NCBI RefSeq assembly: GCF_004005475.1
Contig: NZ_RZTZ01000010.1
Location: 62,001 to 126,000 of the forward strand
Direction of reading: 5' to 3'
From: Niallia taxi
Lineage (GTDB): Bacteria; Bacillota; Bacilli; Bacillales; Cytobacillaceae
DNA: 64,000 nucleotides
Shown here: positions 26,557-36,321 of the stretch, piece by piece
How the letters are laid out: each line of letters opens with the position of its first letter
Position numbering within the stretch: the stretch's first letter is position 1
Made by a program: the position numbers and the translations under genes
Notes under the pieces: generated by a model
Database searches by the model: none
The model's input: the letters and a program-made list of their open reading frames with translations, nothing else
What the model was told of the DNA's origin: nothing

Positions 26557-28227
26557 CTAACTGATGAAATATACTCTTGTTTCGTATGGCTTAAGAGCCG
26601 TTTGCTTGCGTAGCTTCTTATCCCTAACGTCATAATTATGAAGGGCAAGTTCTGAATATTTGTAGGTAAGTTCGGAAGGAACCTTAAATATCGTCGGCTT
26701 ATCACTGAAATTGTTAATGATAATTGCCTGTCTTTTTCCTAAGGTTCTTGTATAGACAAACAATCTTGGATGGTTTGCCAATAAAAGCTGATAGCTTCCA
26801 TAAGTAAACAATGGACTGCCTTTTCTCAAACGTATAAGCTCTTTATAAAAGGAAAGGATAGAATCAGAATCCTGCTTTTGATCCTCAACATTTATCTCCA
26901 GATAATTAGGGTTCACACCAATCCAAGTATGATTCGATGTTGTAAAGCCCGCCATATTTTCTTTATTCCATTGCATCGGTGTTCTTGCATTGTCACGGCC
27001 CTGCTTCCAGACAACCTTCATGATGTCCTCATGTGGCACACCCTTCTCTGATTCAACTTTATAGAAGTTAATCATGCCAACATCATCATAATCATCAATG
27101 GATGGGAATTGAACATTCGTCATACCGATTTCCTGGCCTTGATAGATAAATGGCGTTCCCTTCATAAGGAAATACATGGCAGCAAGCATTTTAGAGCTTT
27201 CCTTCCAGTAGCGCTTATCATTTCCCCAAGAAGAAACCCTGCGGGGCTGATCATGGTTTTCGATAAACAAAGCATTCCAGCCTCTTCCTTCTAAACCATT
27301 TTGCCATTTGGAGAGCACTTTTTTCAAGGCAATAATATCAACCTTATCTTCCTCGTCTTTATTCCATAAACTTAGGAACTCAAACTGAAAAATCATATTG
27401 AAATAACCTTGCTCCTCACCAACCCACTTATCTGCATCATCTAAACCGACACCGTTTGCCTCACCGACCGTCATAATATCATAATTCTTAATTGTTTTAT
27501 TAGCGAATTCGCTCAAGAATTCATCTATTCCATGAACATTCATCATATAAGGGAAGCTTGGTACATATTCCAAATGATTCGGATTGTATAAATCCGGCAA
27601 CCCTGGAGCCTTTTTTATATGGGAGATGGCATCTACTCTGTAGCCGTCGATTCCCTTATCAAGCCACCAGTTAACCATGTTATAAAGGGCTTCTCGCACT
27701 TCTGCATTCTCCCAGTTAAGATCAGGCTGTCTTGCGGAAAATATATGCATGAAGTATTGCTCTGTTTCTTCATCGAACTTCCACGCAGAACCGCTGAAAA
27801 TAGACTCCCAGTTGTTCGGCTCTTTTCCATCCTTACCGTCTCTCCATATATACCAATCTCGTTTTGGATTGTCTCTCGATGAGCGTGACTCAATAAACCA
27901 AGGATGCTCATCACTCGTATGATTTATGACCAAGTCTAGAATTAGCTTCATGCCACGTGCATGCACTTCATGAAGAAGCTCATCAAAGTCCTCCATCGAA
28001 CCGAAATCTTCCATAATGTCCTGATAATCCGAAATGTCATATCCATTGTCATCATTCGGTGACTTGTACATAGGAGAAAGCCAAATGACATCAATGCCCA
28101 GATCCTTTAGATAATCAAGCTTTGAAGTGACACCCTTTAGGTCACCCACTCCGTCGCCATTGCTGTCCATAAAGCTTCTTGGATAAACTTGATATGCTAC
28201 ACTTTCTTTCCACCATTTTTTGTTCAT
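26557..28227 (-). CDS. GH13 alpha-glucosidase (oligo-1,6-glucosidase / MalL family)
   Basis: 556 residues, cytoplasmic, the length of MalL. Conserved regions are DLVINHTSDEHPWF, GYRVDAISHIKK with the catalytic aspartate nucleophile, TVGEANGV with the general acid glutamate, and FIENHDQPR with the third carboxylate. It cleaves glucose from the non-reducing end of short alpha-glucans. After the nucleophile stands alanine; alpha-1,6-specific members usually have valine there, so alpha-1,4 activity is possible. An 18-bp site shared with the sugar ABC operon lies about 110 bases upstream, which ties the enzyme to that transporter. Confidence 0.9.
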   Translation of the reverse strand: MNKKWWKESVAYQVYPRSFMDSNGDGVGDLKGVTSKLDYLKDLGIDVIWLSPMYKSPNDDNGYDISDYQDIMEDFGSMEDFDELLHEVHARGMKLILDLVINHTSDEHPWFIESRSSRDNPKRDWYIWRDGKDGKEPNNWESIFSGSAWKFDEETEQYFMHIFSARQPDLNWENAEVREALYNMVNWWLDKGIDGYRVDAISHIKKAPGLPDLYNPNHLEYVPSFPYMMNVHGIDEFLSEFANKTIKNYDIMTVGEANGVGLDDADKWVGEEQGYFNMIFQFEFLSLWNKDEEDKVDIIALKKVLSKWQNGLEGRGWNALFIENHDQPRRVSSWGNDKRYWKESSKMLAAMYFLMKGTPFIYQGQEIGMTNVQFPSIDDYDDVGMINFYKVESEKGVPHEDIMKVVWKQGRDNARTPMQWNKENMAGFTTSNHTWIGVNPNYLEINVEDQKQDSDSILSFYKELIRLRKGSPLFTYGSYQLLLANHPRLFVYTRTLGKRQAIIINNFSDKPTIFKVPSELTYKYSELALHNYDVRDKKLRKQTALKPYETRVYFIS

Positions 28228-28338
28228 CTATACGCACCTCATCTATTCAAAAGTCCAAAGAGCACTTTGCGCCCCTTTGCCTTGCTGGTTCACTGTTTTG
28301 ATATGTTTCCTATATATTCTAAAGCATACCCACCAGAT

Positions 28339-28356
28339 TGAAACTGCTTACATTGA
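28339..28356 (-). promoter_or_regulatory. 18-bp site upstream of the alpha-glucosidase, identical to one before the ABC operon
   Basis: On the minus strand it reads TCAATGTAAGCAGTTTCA; the same 18 bases occur at 32044-32061. The last 14 bases match the cre consensus TGWAANCGNTNWCA at all but one place. A -10-like TAGAAT follows 17 bases downstream, so the site covers the -35 region. It may be bound by CcpA or by the AraC-type response regulator. Confidence 0.7.
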
Positions 28357-28440
28357 GCAAATAGGGTGGAATATATTGAACATCCTTTTACCCTTATATT
28401 AGTAAATAAAACAATTTAGACCTGTTTTTTACCTTTCAAA

Positions 28441-30030
28441 CTATCCGCTAATCTTTGAATCTCTATATTCATTTGGTGTAACACCAACTGTTTTCTTAAA
28501 CAGCTTCCGGAAATACTTATCATCCTGATAGCCTACCAGATTAGCAATCTCATATATTTTTAGCGAGCTGTTCGCAAGCAGGGATTTAGCCTTTTCCACT
28601 CTTATCTTAGTTAAATAGTCAGTTATCGTGACATGAAATTCTTTTTTGAACTTACGTGAAATATATTCCCTGCTAATATAAAACTGTTCTGAAAGCTCCT
28701 GCAGTTTAACGTCTCTGTTGAAATTTGCAATAACATATTTTTCAATTTCGTAAATAATGCTACTCTCTTTGCTGGAAGCTGCTCTTTTCACTTTTTTCAA
28801 AAACACAGCTATTTCTCTTTTAATATAAGCCTTGTATTCCTCAAGAAGAAAACTGCCCTCAGGTTCAAAAAAGGCATCTATTCTATTGGAGTCACTATCC
28901 CATGCACTCGGAAGAGGAATTTGGAAGTGCTTATACCACCGTTCTCCAACAATCCGATATTCCTTTTCAAAATGCAATAGCTGTTTCCATGATAAAAAGC
29001 CGTTCTCTGTAAATTCATTTTCTATTTGCTGAATAATGTCTGTAAATGCGCCAATTTCTCCTGTTTGCATTGCCATCTTGATCGCTGTATTGTGTTTCAT
29101 TAAGCTTTTCCACTCTAGCTTAGGCAAAACCGGTTTGATATAAACTCTGGTTTCCCGTTTTTCAAGAACATTCATCGATAAAAGCTGCTCTTTTCCCAAT
29201 TCATAAGAGTCCATTAGCTTTGCAAGCTCACTTACAGGTCCGCCAACCGCTATCGGACAGGAAATATTGAAGGTTGCGCGGATTTTTTGATAGATTTCGG
29301 TCAGTTGCCTGTCCACATCCTCAGCCTTATTCCAAAGAATAATAGCGATTTCTCCTTTATTCGCTAAATAACGGAACGCAATGCCGGCTCTTTTTTCATT
29401 TAAGGCTTCACTTATAATATTCAGGATCGAAAAATAAGCTAATTCTCTGTCCTTGTTGAATTGCTCAATTGTTTTTTCCGTTAAGGACATTACAGCAACC
29501 CTGTATTCACTTGCCAAATAGAATTGAAATTCACGAAAAACCTCTTCGTTAACAGATCTGCTTGTTAAAAAATGAGTTAGTTTTCTGTCCCGGTATGCAG
29601 GCTTCATCTTGTTAACAAGCTGGTCAAAGTTCAGCTTCTTTTTTCTGTCTAACTCCTCTTCATTCCACTTCTCCACTGCATTTTTCAGGGTATTATTCAA
29701 GATTTCAGGATCAACTGGTTTTAATAGATAATCAAAGCTGTTGAAATGAATCGCCTTACGCATATAATCATAGTCATCATAACCTGTGATAACAACCGTT
29801 TTGCTTGTTGGTCTATTTTCCTTAATCCATTCAAGCAATTTTGTTCCGTCCATTTTCGGCATCTTCATATCAGAGAAAATTAATTCTGGCTTATAGCGCT
29901 CAATGAGCTGAATCGCATCTTCCCCATTGCTCGCCTCATAGATCTCTTCTATATTATTTTCTTCCCAATTTGCAAGCAGCCGAATGCCTTCCCTTACATG
30001 CTTTTCGTCATCAACGATTAAAACCTTCAT
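28441..30030 (-). CDS. YesN-type response regulator with AraC-family DNA-binding domain
   Basis: 529 residues. The receiver domain (MKVLIVDDEKHVREGI, phospho-acceptor D54 in IFSDMKMPKMDG) is followed by a long linker and a C-terminal AraC double helix-turn-helix (LQELSEQFYISREYISRKFK, IYEIANLVGYQDDKYFRKLF). It overlaps the kinase gene by 4 bases, so the two are translationally coupled. YesN-type regulators usually control a neighbouring carbohydrate ABC importer, here the divergent operon at 32108-35279. It is the best candidate to bind the shared 18-bp site. Confidence 0.92.
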   Translation of the reverse strand: MKVLIVDDEKHVREGIRLLANWEENNIEEIYEASNGEDAIQLIERYKPELIFSDMKMPKMDGTKLLEWIKENRPTSKTVVITGYDDYDYMRKAIHFNSFDYLLKPVDPEILNNTLKNAVEKWNEEELDRKKKLNFDQLVNKMKPAYRDRKLTHFLTSRSVNEEVFREFQFYLASEYRVAVMSLTEKTIEQFNKDRELAYFSILNIISEALNEKRAGIAFRYLANKGEIAIILWNKAEDVDRQLTEIYQKIRATFNISCPIAVGGPVSELAKLMDSYELGKEQLLSMNVLEKRETRVYIKPVLPKLEWKSLMKHNTAIKMAMQTGEIGAFTDIIQQIENEFTENGFLSWKQLLHFEKEYRIVGERWYKHFQIPLPSAWDSDSNRIDAFFEPEGSFLLEEYKAYIKREIAVFLKKVKRAASSKESSIIYEIEKYVIANFNRDVKLQELSEQFYISREYISRKFKKEFHVTITDYLTKIRVEKAKSLLANSSLKIYEIANLVGYQDDKYFRKLFKKTVGVTPNEYRDSKISG

Positions 30031-31844
30031 TTTTCCTGCACCCCATTAAGTTTCTTCGGAATATATATTTCTACCATAAACCCATGCTCTTCCTTGCCGC
30101 TTATAATCATTTCAGCCTGATTGTTATAGTAAATTTGCAGCCGTTCATAAATATTTTTCAGGCCGATAGATTCCCTTTGACCGGGTTCAGTGACAGCCTC
30201 CTTCCTATAAAGCTTTTGCCTGATTTCCTGAAGCTGCTTTTGGTTAACACCCTTGCCATTATCGCTTACAGACAGAACAATATAATCATTCAATAATGTG
30301 GCTTGAATAGAAATTTCCTCCTGCTTGTCCTGGTCTGCAAAACCATGTTTGAAGCAATTCTCAACAATTGGCTGGAGAATCATTTTCGGGACATGCAAAG
30401 TCCCAATTCCTGGAGTAATATCAATAGTGTACTCAAAGCGCTCATCAAACCGCTGCTTTTGCAAGGATAGATAGCTTTTTGCATGCTTAACTTCCATCGT
30501 AAATGGAACAATATCCTCCTGCATATTCATGCTATACCTCATTATGTTTGATAAGGACGTAAGCAGGGAATAAACATTTGCTGCTTTTGCCTTCAATGCC
30601 AATGTTCCAATTGATTGCAGGCTGTTATATAAAAAGTGCGGATTAATTTGGGACCGTAGCACCCTTAGCTGTGATGCCTTGTTTTCTATCTCCAGCTTAT
30701 ATTCCTTATCAATCAGCAAATTAATCTTCCCTATCATTGATTTAAAGTGTTTGCCAAGCATGCCAATTTCATCATTTCCTAATGAGTCAAAATCTGCTTC
30801 CAGTTGGCCTTTTTCTACCTTTTTCATATTGGCAATCAATACTTTAATCGGCGCTGTTACCTTAACTGAAACAAGTGACGTAATTAATAACACGATTGCT
30901 AACGCTATAACACCAATTAAGCTATTCATCACAACAGTTTCTCTTGCGGTCTGGTATAAAACAGCATAAGGAATCCTCTTTGCTATATACCAGTCTTTTT
31001 CTTGAACAGAGAACTTCTGGAATACAATCACACCTGAAAAGTCCTTATCCTCCCATTCCAGACTATGCTTGTCTCTCTCTTGCGTTATTTTATTAAACCA
31101 ATTATCTGCCATCCCTTTACCTATTTCCTCTTTAGATGAGGAATATATGATTTTCCTTTGATCATCCACAATATACAAATCTTCCTCTTCTGCTGTATAT
31201 AGCCGTTCTGCTATGCTCGCAATTCTTGACAGGTTGATATCAATGGAAAGAAACCCGAGAAAATCCTCTGAAGGGATGTTTCGAATGATATTATGGAAAC
31301 TTAACACATTCACTTTCTCTGAATTCGGAATTTCGGAAATATTGTTGTAACTGTATATTTCATGAGGCGCCTCAATTAACGAATAGTCTGTCGTGTTCGT
31401 CTTAAATTGAGCATAATAAGGGTGGTCAAAGACATTTTTGTACTTAACTCTGGAACTGATTTTGCTGTGATAATTTGTATAAGAGTCAGAACCATTGTTA
31501 ATGTACAGATGCATTTGCTCTATTTCCGTCCTTGTATTAAACAAATATGCGAGCAGCCTTCTTACCTCTTCCTCATTGACTGTACTGTCATCAGAAATGC
31601 CATTTCCAAGCACATTCATGAAAGGAGTATAACGATACAGTACAGACGACATCTGAGCAATATCCTCGAGATAGACGGACAGCTCTTCCTCGCCCTTTTT
31701 GATAAAGTCATAGTTTGTTGTGACAGATCTTTCTTTAATAGAGTCAATCGTATAGTAATAAGTAATGATGATTCCCGTTCCGAAAGGGAGAATTGTTGCA
31801 ATCATCAGCAGCAGTATAAGTTTCTTCCGAATTCCCCATTTCAT
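30027..31844 (-). CDS. YesM-type sensor histidine kinase
   Basis: 605 residues. Span 1 (residues 9-28, LILLLMIATILPFGTGIIIT), a 270-residue extracellular sensor, span 2 (about 301-322, VVMNSLIGVIALAIVLLITS), a HAMP domain, then a His_kinase domain with the phospho-acceptor in SQINPHFLYNSLQSIG and an ATPase domain (LQPIVENCFKHGF, SVSDNGKGV). This architecture senses extracellular sugars or binding-protein complexes. It is transcribed away from the ABC importer and precedes the response regulator gene in the same operon. Confidence 0.92.
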   Translation of the reverse strand: MKWGIRKKLILLLMIATILPFGTGIIITYYYTIDSIKERSVTTNYDFIKKGEEELSVYLEDIAQMSSVLYRYTPFMNVLGNGISDDSTVNEEEVRRLLAYLFNTRTEIEQMHLYINNGSDSYTNYHSKISSRVKYKNVFDHPYYAQFKTNTTDYSLIEAPHEIYSYNNISEIPNSEKVNVLSFHNIIRNIPSEDFLGFLSIDINLSRIASIAERLYTAEEEDLYIVDDQRKIIYSSSKEEIGKGMADNWFNKITQERDKHSLEWEDKDFSGVIVFQKFSVQEKDWYIAKRIPYAVLYQTARETVVMNSLIGVIALAIVLLITSLVSVKVTAPIKVLIANMKKVEKGQLEADFDSLGNDEIGMLGKHFKSMIGKINLLIDKEYKLEIENKASQLRVLRSQINPHFLYNSLQSIGTLALKAKAANVYSLLTSLSNIMRYSMNMQEDIVPFTMEVKHAKSYLSLQKQRFDERFEYTIDITPGIGTLHVPKMILQPIVENCFKHGFADQDKQEEISIQATLLNDYIVLSVSDNGKGVNQKQLQEIRQKLYRKEAVTEPGQRESIGLKNIYERLQIYYNNQAEMIISGKEEHGFMVEIYIPKKLNGVQEK

Positions 31845-32043
31845 ATGTTTGGTCAGCAGCTCTTAGTGTCCTCTCCTGACCTCCCCTCCCCTCTATATGT
31901 ACGAATCAAGTTGCACAAGTATGAGCAACTTTTTTTCTTTTATCACATTACTTCTATTAATATATTCACTTTCATTAAATTACTATTCTAAAAAAACACT
32001 TCCATAAGCGAAAAAGGCAGTTTAATATTTTCCACCCTTCTCG

Positions 32044-32061
32044 TCAATGTAAGCAGTTTCA
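32044..32061 (+). promoter_or_regulatory. 18-bp site upstream of the sugar ABC operon
   Basis: TCAATGTAAGCAGTTTCA, identical to the minus-strand site at 28339-28356. A -10-like stretch (TTACATTATAC) starts 17 bases downstream, the same spacing as at the glucosidase gene. Candidate binding site of the YesN-type regulator, or a cre with one mismatch. Confidence 0.7.
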
Positions 32062-32107
32062 TAAAATTCATTTATAACTTACATTATACATACAGGAGGT
32101 GCGGAAA

Positions 32108-33073
32108 GTGAACAACGAAAATAATTTGCAGGAACAGAATCGTTCCAATATCGTTACAATTAATAGAAATACAAAAAAACCTGTCACTACAGCCAAGAAA
32201 AAGAGGCTTAAAAACGCAGGGCTGTTCACATTATTTGTGGGTCCTGTCTTTCTCGCCTTTACCATTATTGTTTTAGTTCCATTCTTTACAGGAATCTATT
32301 ATTCTTTTACTGATTGGAACGGTATTACTGGACAAATAAAATGGGTTGGACTGGATAACTTCAAATATTTGTTTACAGAGGATAAACAATTCCAAGAGTC
32401 ATTCTTACTGACGACGAAGTATACGATTGTCGCCATTGTATTGACGAATCTTATCGGCTTTGGTCTGGCGCTTCTTGTCACACAAATGCTGAAAACCCGA
32501 AATATATTGCGGACTGTCTTCTTTATGCCTAACCTTCTTGGCGGCTTGCTGCTTGGGTTCATCTGGCAGTTCATCTTCGTTAGAGGATTTGCTTCCCTTG
32601 GAGAGTTAACAGGCATTCCACTCTTTGAGTTGGCATGGCTCGGAGATGCTAATACAGCGTTTTGGGGAATTGTCATCGTCAGTGTCTGGCAGGGTGCCGG
32701 CTATATTATGATTATTTATATTGCAGCATTGCAAAACGTTCCACAGGAGCTTATTGAAGCAGCTAAAATTGACGGAGCAAACAAATGGCAAATATTGCGC
32801 CATATTACAATGCCTCTTGTTGCGCCTGCTGTAACAATTTGCTTGTTCTTAACAACAGCATCTTCCTTCAAGATCTTTGATGCTAACCTTTCCCTAACAA
32901 ACGGGGGACCATTTAAGTCAACTGAAATGTTAGCGCTTAACATTTATACTGAAGCATTTGTCAATAACCGCTATGGTATCGGTGAAGCAAAAGCTTTAAT
33001 CTTCTTCCTTGTTGTGGCAACAATCTCTGTCCTTCAAGTAACACTTTCTAAGAAGAAGGAGGTTGAATCCTAA
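32108..33073 (+). CDS. Carbohydrate ABC transporter permease (MalF/UgpA type)
   Basis: 321 residues. It starts at GTG 32108; an upstream in-frame GTG at 32099 lies inside the ribosome site ACAGGAGGTG. A charged head is followed by six spans, with the EAA loop QELIEAAKIDGANKWQILRH giving the MalF/UgpA family. It forms half the pore of an importer for sugars or oligosaccharides. It overlaps the next permease gene by one base. No ATPase gene is in the cluster; a shared multi-sugar ATPase (MsmX type) encoded elsewhere is likely. Confidence 0.9.
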   Translation: MNNENNLQEQNRSNIVTINRNTKKPVTTAKKKRLKNAGLFTLFVGPVFLAFTIIVLVPFFTGIYYSFTDWNGITGQIKWVGLDNFKYLFTEDKQFQESFLLTTKYTIVAIVLTNLIGFGLALLVTQMLKTRNILRTVFFMPNLLGGLLLGFIWQFIFVRGFASLGELTGIPLFELAWLGDANTAFWGIVIVSVWQGAGYIMIIYIAALQNVPQELIEAAKIDGANKWQILRHITMPLVAPAVTICLFLTTASSFKIFDANLSLTNGGPFKSTEMLALNIYTEAFVNNRYGIGEAKALIFFLVVATISVLQVTLSKKKEVES

Positions 33074-33900
33074 TGGGCAACAAATATAATGGAAGAACCT
33101 TTATTCTAGAAATATTTGCGATATTAATCGGACTTGTCTTTTTAGTGCCATTTTATTATGTAATTTCAAATTCCTTAAAGCCATTTGCGGAGATTTTGAC
33201 CAACACATCTGCATTGCCTAAGGCACTTCAATTTCAAAACTATGTTAGTGCATTTGAAAAACTAGATTACTTGAAGGTTTTGGGTAATTCATTAATCATC
33301 ACAATAGCAAGTAATATCGTTCTCGTTGTTTTCTGTTCAATGGCTGCGTACATGCTTGTCAGAACAAAAAAGAAAATTTCTAATATCATCTTTATGTCAT
33401 TTGTTGCGGCAATGATTATTCCATTCCAATCAATCATGATTCCTTTAATCAAGACAGCAGGAAGCCTTAACCTGCTAAACAGCATCTGGGGACTTGTTAT
33501 CATGTATTTAGGGTTTGGGTCTGGTATGACTATCTTCTTGTATCACGGATTTATTAAAGGAATACCGGTAGAATTAGAAGAGGCAGCCATCATTGATGGA
33601 TGTTCACGATTCGGCTTGTTCTGGAGGATTGTCTTCCCGCTTCTTAAGCCGATAACTGTGACAATCGTTATCTTAAACAGCCTTTGGATCTGGAATGACT
33701 ATCTGCTTCCATCCCTAGTCTTACAAAATCCAGATTTAAGAACGATTCCTTTGGCAACCTTCTTCTTCTTCGGCCAATATACGAAGCAATGGGATTTAGC
33801 ACTTGCAGCATTGATGCTCGGTATCATCCCATTATTAATTTTCTTCTTTGCGATGCAAAAACACATCATCAAGGGGATTACAAGCGGCTCTATCAAGTAA
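33073..33900 (+). CDS. Carbohydrate ABC transporter permease (MalG/UgpE type)
   Basis: 275 residues with six spans. The EAA loop is VELEEAAIIDGCSRFGLFWR and the ending GITSGSIK is normal for the MalG group. The start codon shares a base with the stop of the upstream permease (TAATG), so translation is coupled. It is the second pore subunit of the importer whose binding protein follows 86 bases downstream. Confidence 0.92.
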   Translation: MGNKYNGRTFILEIFAILIGLVFLVPFYYVISNSLKPFAEILTNTSALPKALQFQNYVSAFEKLDYLKVLGNSLIITIASNIVLVVFCSMAAYMLVRTKKKISNIIFMSFVAAMIIPFQSIMIPLIKTAGSLNLLNSIWGLVIMYLGFGSGMTIFLYHGFIKGIPVELEEAAIIDGCSRFGLFWRIVFPLLKPITVTIVILNSLWIWNDYLLPSLVLQNPDLRTIPLATFFFFGQYTKQWDLALAALMLGIIPLLIFFFAMQKHIIKGITSGSIK

Positions 33901-33986
33901 ATTACTTAACGGGATCTACCTCCATCCTTTCTTAAAAGGATGGAGATCCATATAAAAATTTTTTCCTAATTCAGGAGGGGAAACCA

Positions 33987-35279
33987 ATGGGTTTTAAATT
34001 CAAAAAATTTTCATTAGCAGCAGGTGTTTTGTCTGCGACACTTCTACTTGCAACTGCATGTTCCAACGAAACGGCTTCTGATAATTCCGGCAGCAAGGAC
34101 GGCAAGGTTGTTGTTGATATATTCAACGGCAAAGTGGAAATTGCTGACCAATTAAAAGCACTTACAGATGCATATACAAAAGAGCATCCTGACGTTTCTT
34201 TCAACATTGAATCTGTCGGAGGCGGCGCTGACGGCTCAGCTGCACTAAAAGCAAAATTCGCTTCCAACAAAGCGCCAGATATCTTCGGCAATGGCGGCTA
34301 CCAAGAAGCCCTTACTTGGAAGGATAAATTCGAGGACCTATCTGATCAGCCTTGGGTTAAGGACGCTTATGAAAGCGCATTAGTACCAATGACAATTGAC
34401 GGTAAAGTATACGGACAGCCAGTAAACTTAGAGGGTTATGGCTTTGCCTATAATAAAGAATTATTTACAAAAGCAGGAATTACAGAGCTTCCGACTACTT
34501 TCACAGAATTAGAAGCAGCAGCAGAAAAACTAAAAGCTGCAGGCATTACTCCATTCTCCATCGGTTATGGCGAGTGGTGGGTACTAGCAAATCACGGCTT
34601 GAACGTGCCATTTGCTTATCAGGATGATGCAGATGCTTTCATTAAAGGCTTAAATGATGGTACATCCAAAATTGAAGGAAATGAGTACTTTAACAAATAC
34701 TTTGACTTGTTAGACGTAACTTTGAAATATGGCAACAAAAATCCTTTAACAACAGACTACAATACACAAGTAACTCTATTTGCTACAGGTGAAGCAGCAA
34801 TGATTCAACAAGGTAACTGGATTCAGCCGATGCTAGACAAATTGAATCCAAATTTGGAAGTTGGCTTTATTCCAATGCCGCTTAGTGATGATAAAGAGCA
34901 ATCAGATAAATTAATGGTCGACGTTCCAACAAACTGGGTTGTTCACAATGGAGCTCCAGATGCTGATAAAAAAGCAGCTCTAGACTTCCTAAACTGGATG
35001 GTTACTTCTGACGCAGCGAAAACAATGTTAGTAAAAGACTTCAAATATGTACCTGCATTCAAAACAATTGAAGCAAGTGCAGATGATATCGGCCCACTAG
35101 GTGCTGAAATTCAAAAATACTCTCAAGAAGGCAAAACATATACTTGGCAGTTTATGAAATACCCAGATGGCGCTGGACAAGAATTTGGTGCTAGCTTGCA
35201 GGCATATGTTGGTAAAGAAAGCACAAGAGAAGAAACAATGAAAGCTCTTGATGAAACTTGGAATAAACTGAAAAAATAA
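33987..35279 (+). CDS. Carbohydrate ABC transporter substrate-binding lipoprotein
   Basis: 430 residues, family 1 solute-binding protein. The lipobox LATAC puts the lipidated cysteine at residue 25. The mature part has the family features VDIFNGKVEIADQLKALTDA, NKAPDIFGNGGYQEAL, NLEGYGFAYNKELFTKAG and LFATGEAAMIQQGNWI. It captures sugar outside the cell and may also present it to the YesM-type kinase. A good ribosome site (CAGGAGGGGAAACC) precedes the ATG, and a gap of 86 bases after the permeases may allow differential expression. Together with the cytoplasmic glucosidase, an alpha-gluco-oligosaccharide is the most likely substrate. Confidence 0.92.
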   Translation: MGFKFKKFSLAAGVLSATLLLATACSNETASDNSGSKDGKVVVDIFNGKVEIADQLKALTDAYTKEHPDVSFNIESVGGGADGSAALKAKFASNKAPDIFGNGGYQEALTWKDKFEDLSDQPWVKDAYESALVPMTIDGKVYGQPVNLEGYGFAYNKELFTKAGITELPTTFTELEAAAEKLKAAGITPFSIGYGEWWVLANHGLNVPFAYQDDADAFIKGLNDGTSKIEGNEYFNKYFDLLDVTLKYGNKNPLTTDYNTQVTLFATGEAAMIQQGNWIQPMLDKLNPNLEVGFIPMPLSDDKEQSDKLMVDVPTNWVVHNGAPDADKKAALDFLNWMVTSDAAKTMLVKDFKYVPAFKTIEASADDIGPLGAEIQKYSQEGKTYTWQFMKYPDGAGQEFGASLQAYVGKESTREETMKALDETWNKLKK

Positions 35280-35289
35280 CTCTACCAAC

Positions 35290-35332
35290 AAAAAAAGCAG
35301 TGTTCTCTTTAAGAGAGAGACACTGCTTTTTT
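35290..35332 (+). terminator. Terminator of the sugar ABC operon
   Basis: AAAAAAAGCAGTGT and ACACTGCTTTTTT pair, enclosing a smaller CTCTTTAAGAG hairpin. Confidence 0.85.
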
Positions 35333-35403
35333 AGTCTTTAAAGCTTCACAAACTTGTTAAGAAAAGTTGATAGTTTTGTCATAATTTCTTCATATTTGCG
35401 GGG

Positions 35404-35503
35404 TACAATAAGTATATGTTAAGACAATTACTCTTTTTCAAGTTCCCCCTTGAAATAGATATACTTTGGAAATCCAGCTAGTAATAGCTGGATCTTTTTT
35501 TTA
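35404..35503 (+). ncRNA. Candidate small RNA with two hairpins and a terminator
   Basis: Between the operon terminator and the convergent metQ-like gene lies TTTCAAG-TTCCCC-CTTGAAA followed by ATCCAGCT-AGTAAT-AGCTGGAT with eight T after it, a plus-strand terminator that no annotated plus-strand gene needs. TACAAT at 35404-35409 could be a -10 box, but I see no clear -35. Weak candidate. Confidence 0.3.
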
Positions 35504-35505
35504 CC

Positions 35506-36321
35506 TTAAAATGCTGGCAATGCAGAATCTTTATAGTCTTCCTCAAGGAATTTCTTCACTTCAGGCCCTGTCATTTTTTCAGCTAGCAGCTTAATTGCTT
35601 CTGAATCAGCATTATCCTTGCGCGCTACAAGTGTAATAGCAAATGCAGACTCTACTCCTTCTGTTAAAAGAGCGTCCTTGTTTGGCTTTAAGCCTAACGG
35701 TTCAGCATAAGCAGGAGTCATGATCGTTAAATCTGTATCCTCATATACACGGGCAAGCATAAGTAAGTCTACTTTTTTAATTTTGAAGTTACGTTTATTT
35801 TCAACAATATCTGCCTCTGTAGCATCCGTGCTAGTTGCATCGTCTTTCAGCTTAATCAATCCATATTTATCCATAAGAGCAAGGGATCTGCTTATATTAG
35901 TCGGATCATTCGCAATAGCAACAGTTGCTCCATCTGGAAGGTCATCCAATGATTTATATTTAGGAGAATAACCGCCATATACAGCATGGTAAATCGGCTG
36001 AACTGCCACTAAATCAGCATTGGAATTTTTGTTGAACTGCTCCATATACGGTACGTGCTGGAAGAAGTTAGCATCCACTTCTTTGTTTGCCAAAGCATTA
36101 TTCGGCTGAACATTATCGTTGAGAACAACAATCTCTAAATTAATGCCTTCCTCCTTCATCAATGGCTTCGCTATTTCTAAAATATCCGTCATAGGAGGGA
36201 TTAAGGAAGCCACTTTAAGCGTTTGTTCCTTTTTCTCTTTCGGTTCTTCTTTATCTGCATTGCTGGCGCATCCTGCAAGGCACAGGACACTGAACAAAAT
36301 GAATAACATTAATTTTTTCAT
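35506..36321 (-). CDS. MetQ/NlpA-family substrate-binding lipoprotein, orphan
   Basis: 271 residues. The lipobox CLAGC gives a lipidated cysteine at residue 18. The mature part matches D-methionine-binding proteins (LKVASLIPPMTDILEIAKPL, DANFFQHVPYMEQFN, AIANDPTNISRSL). Such proteins feed MetN/MetI, but neither is nearby, so it must work with a transporter encoded elsewhere or have another ligand. No S-box leader was seen; instead a Fur-like palindrome sits upstream, which is odd for a methionine gene. Family certain, ligand not. Confidence 0.88.
   Translation of the reverse strand: MKKLMLFILFSVLCLAGCASNADKEEPKEKKEQTLKVASLIPPMTDILEIAKPLMKEEGINLEIVVLNDNVQPNNALANKEVDANFFQHVPYMEQFNKNSNADLVAVQPIYHAVYGGYSPKYKSLDDLPDGATVAIANDPTNISRSLALMDKYGLIKLKDDATSTDATEADIVENKRNFKIKKVDLLMLARVYEDTDLTIMTPAYAEPLGLKPNKDALLTEGVESAFAITLVARKDNADSEAIKLLAEKMTGPEVKKFLEEDYKDSALPAF

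Noticed and set aside
31407-31991. A 194-codon plus-strand frame antisense to the histidine kinase
   Set aside because: Shadow of the sensor domain; hydrophobic and cysteine-rich without a family pattern.
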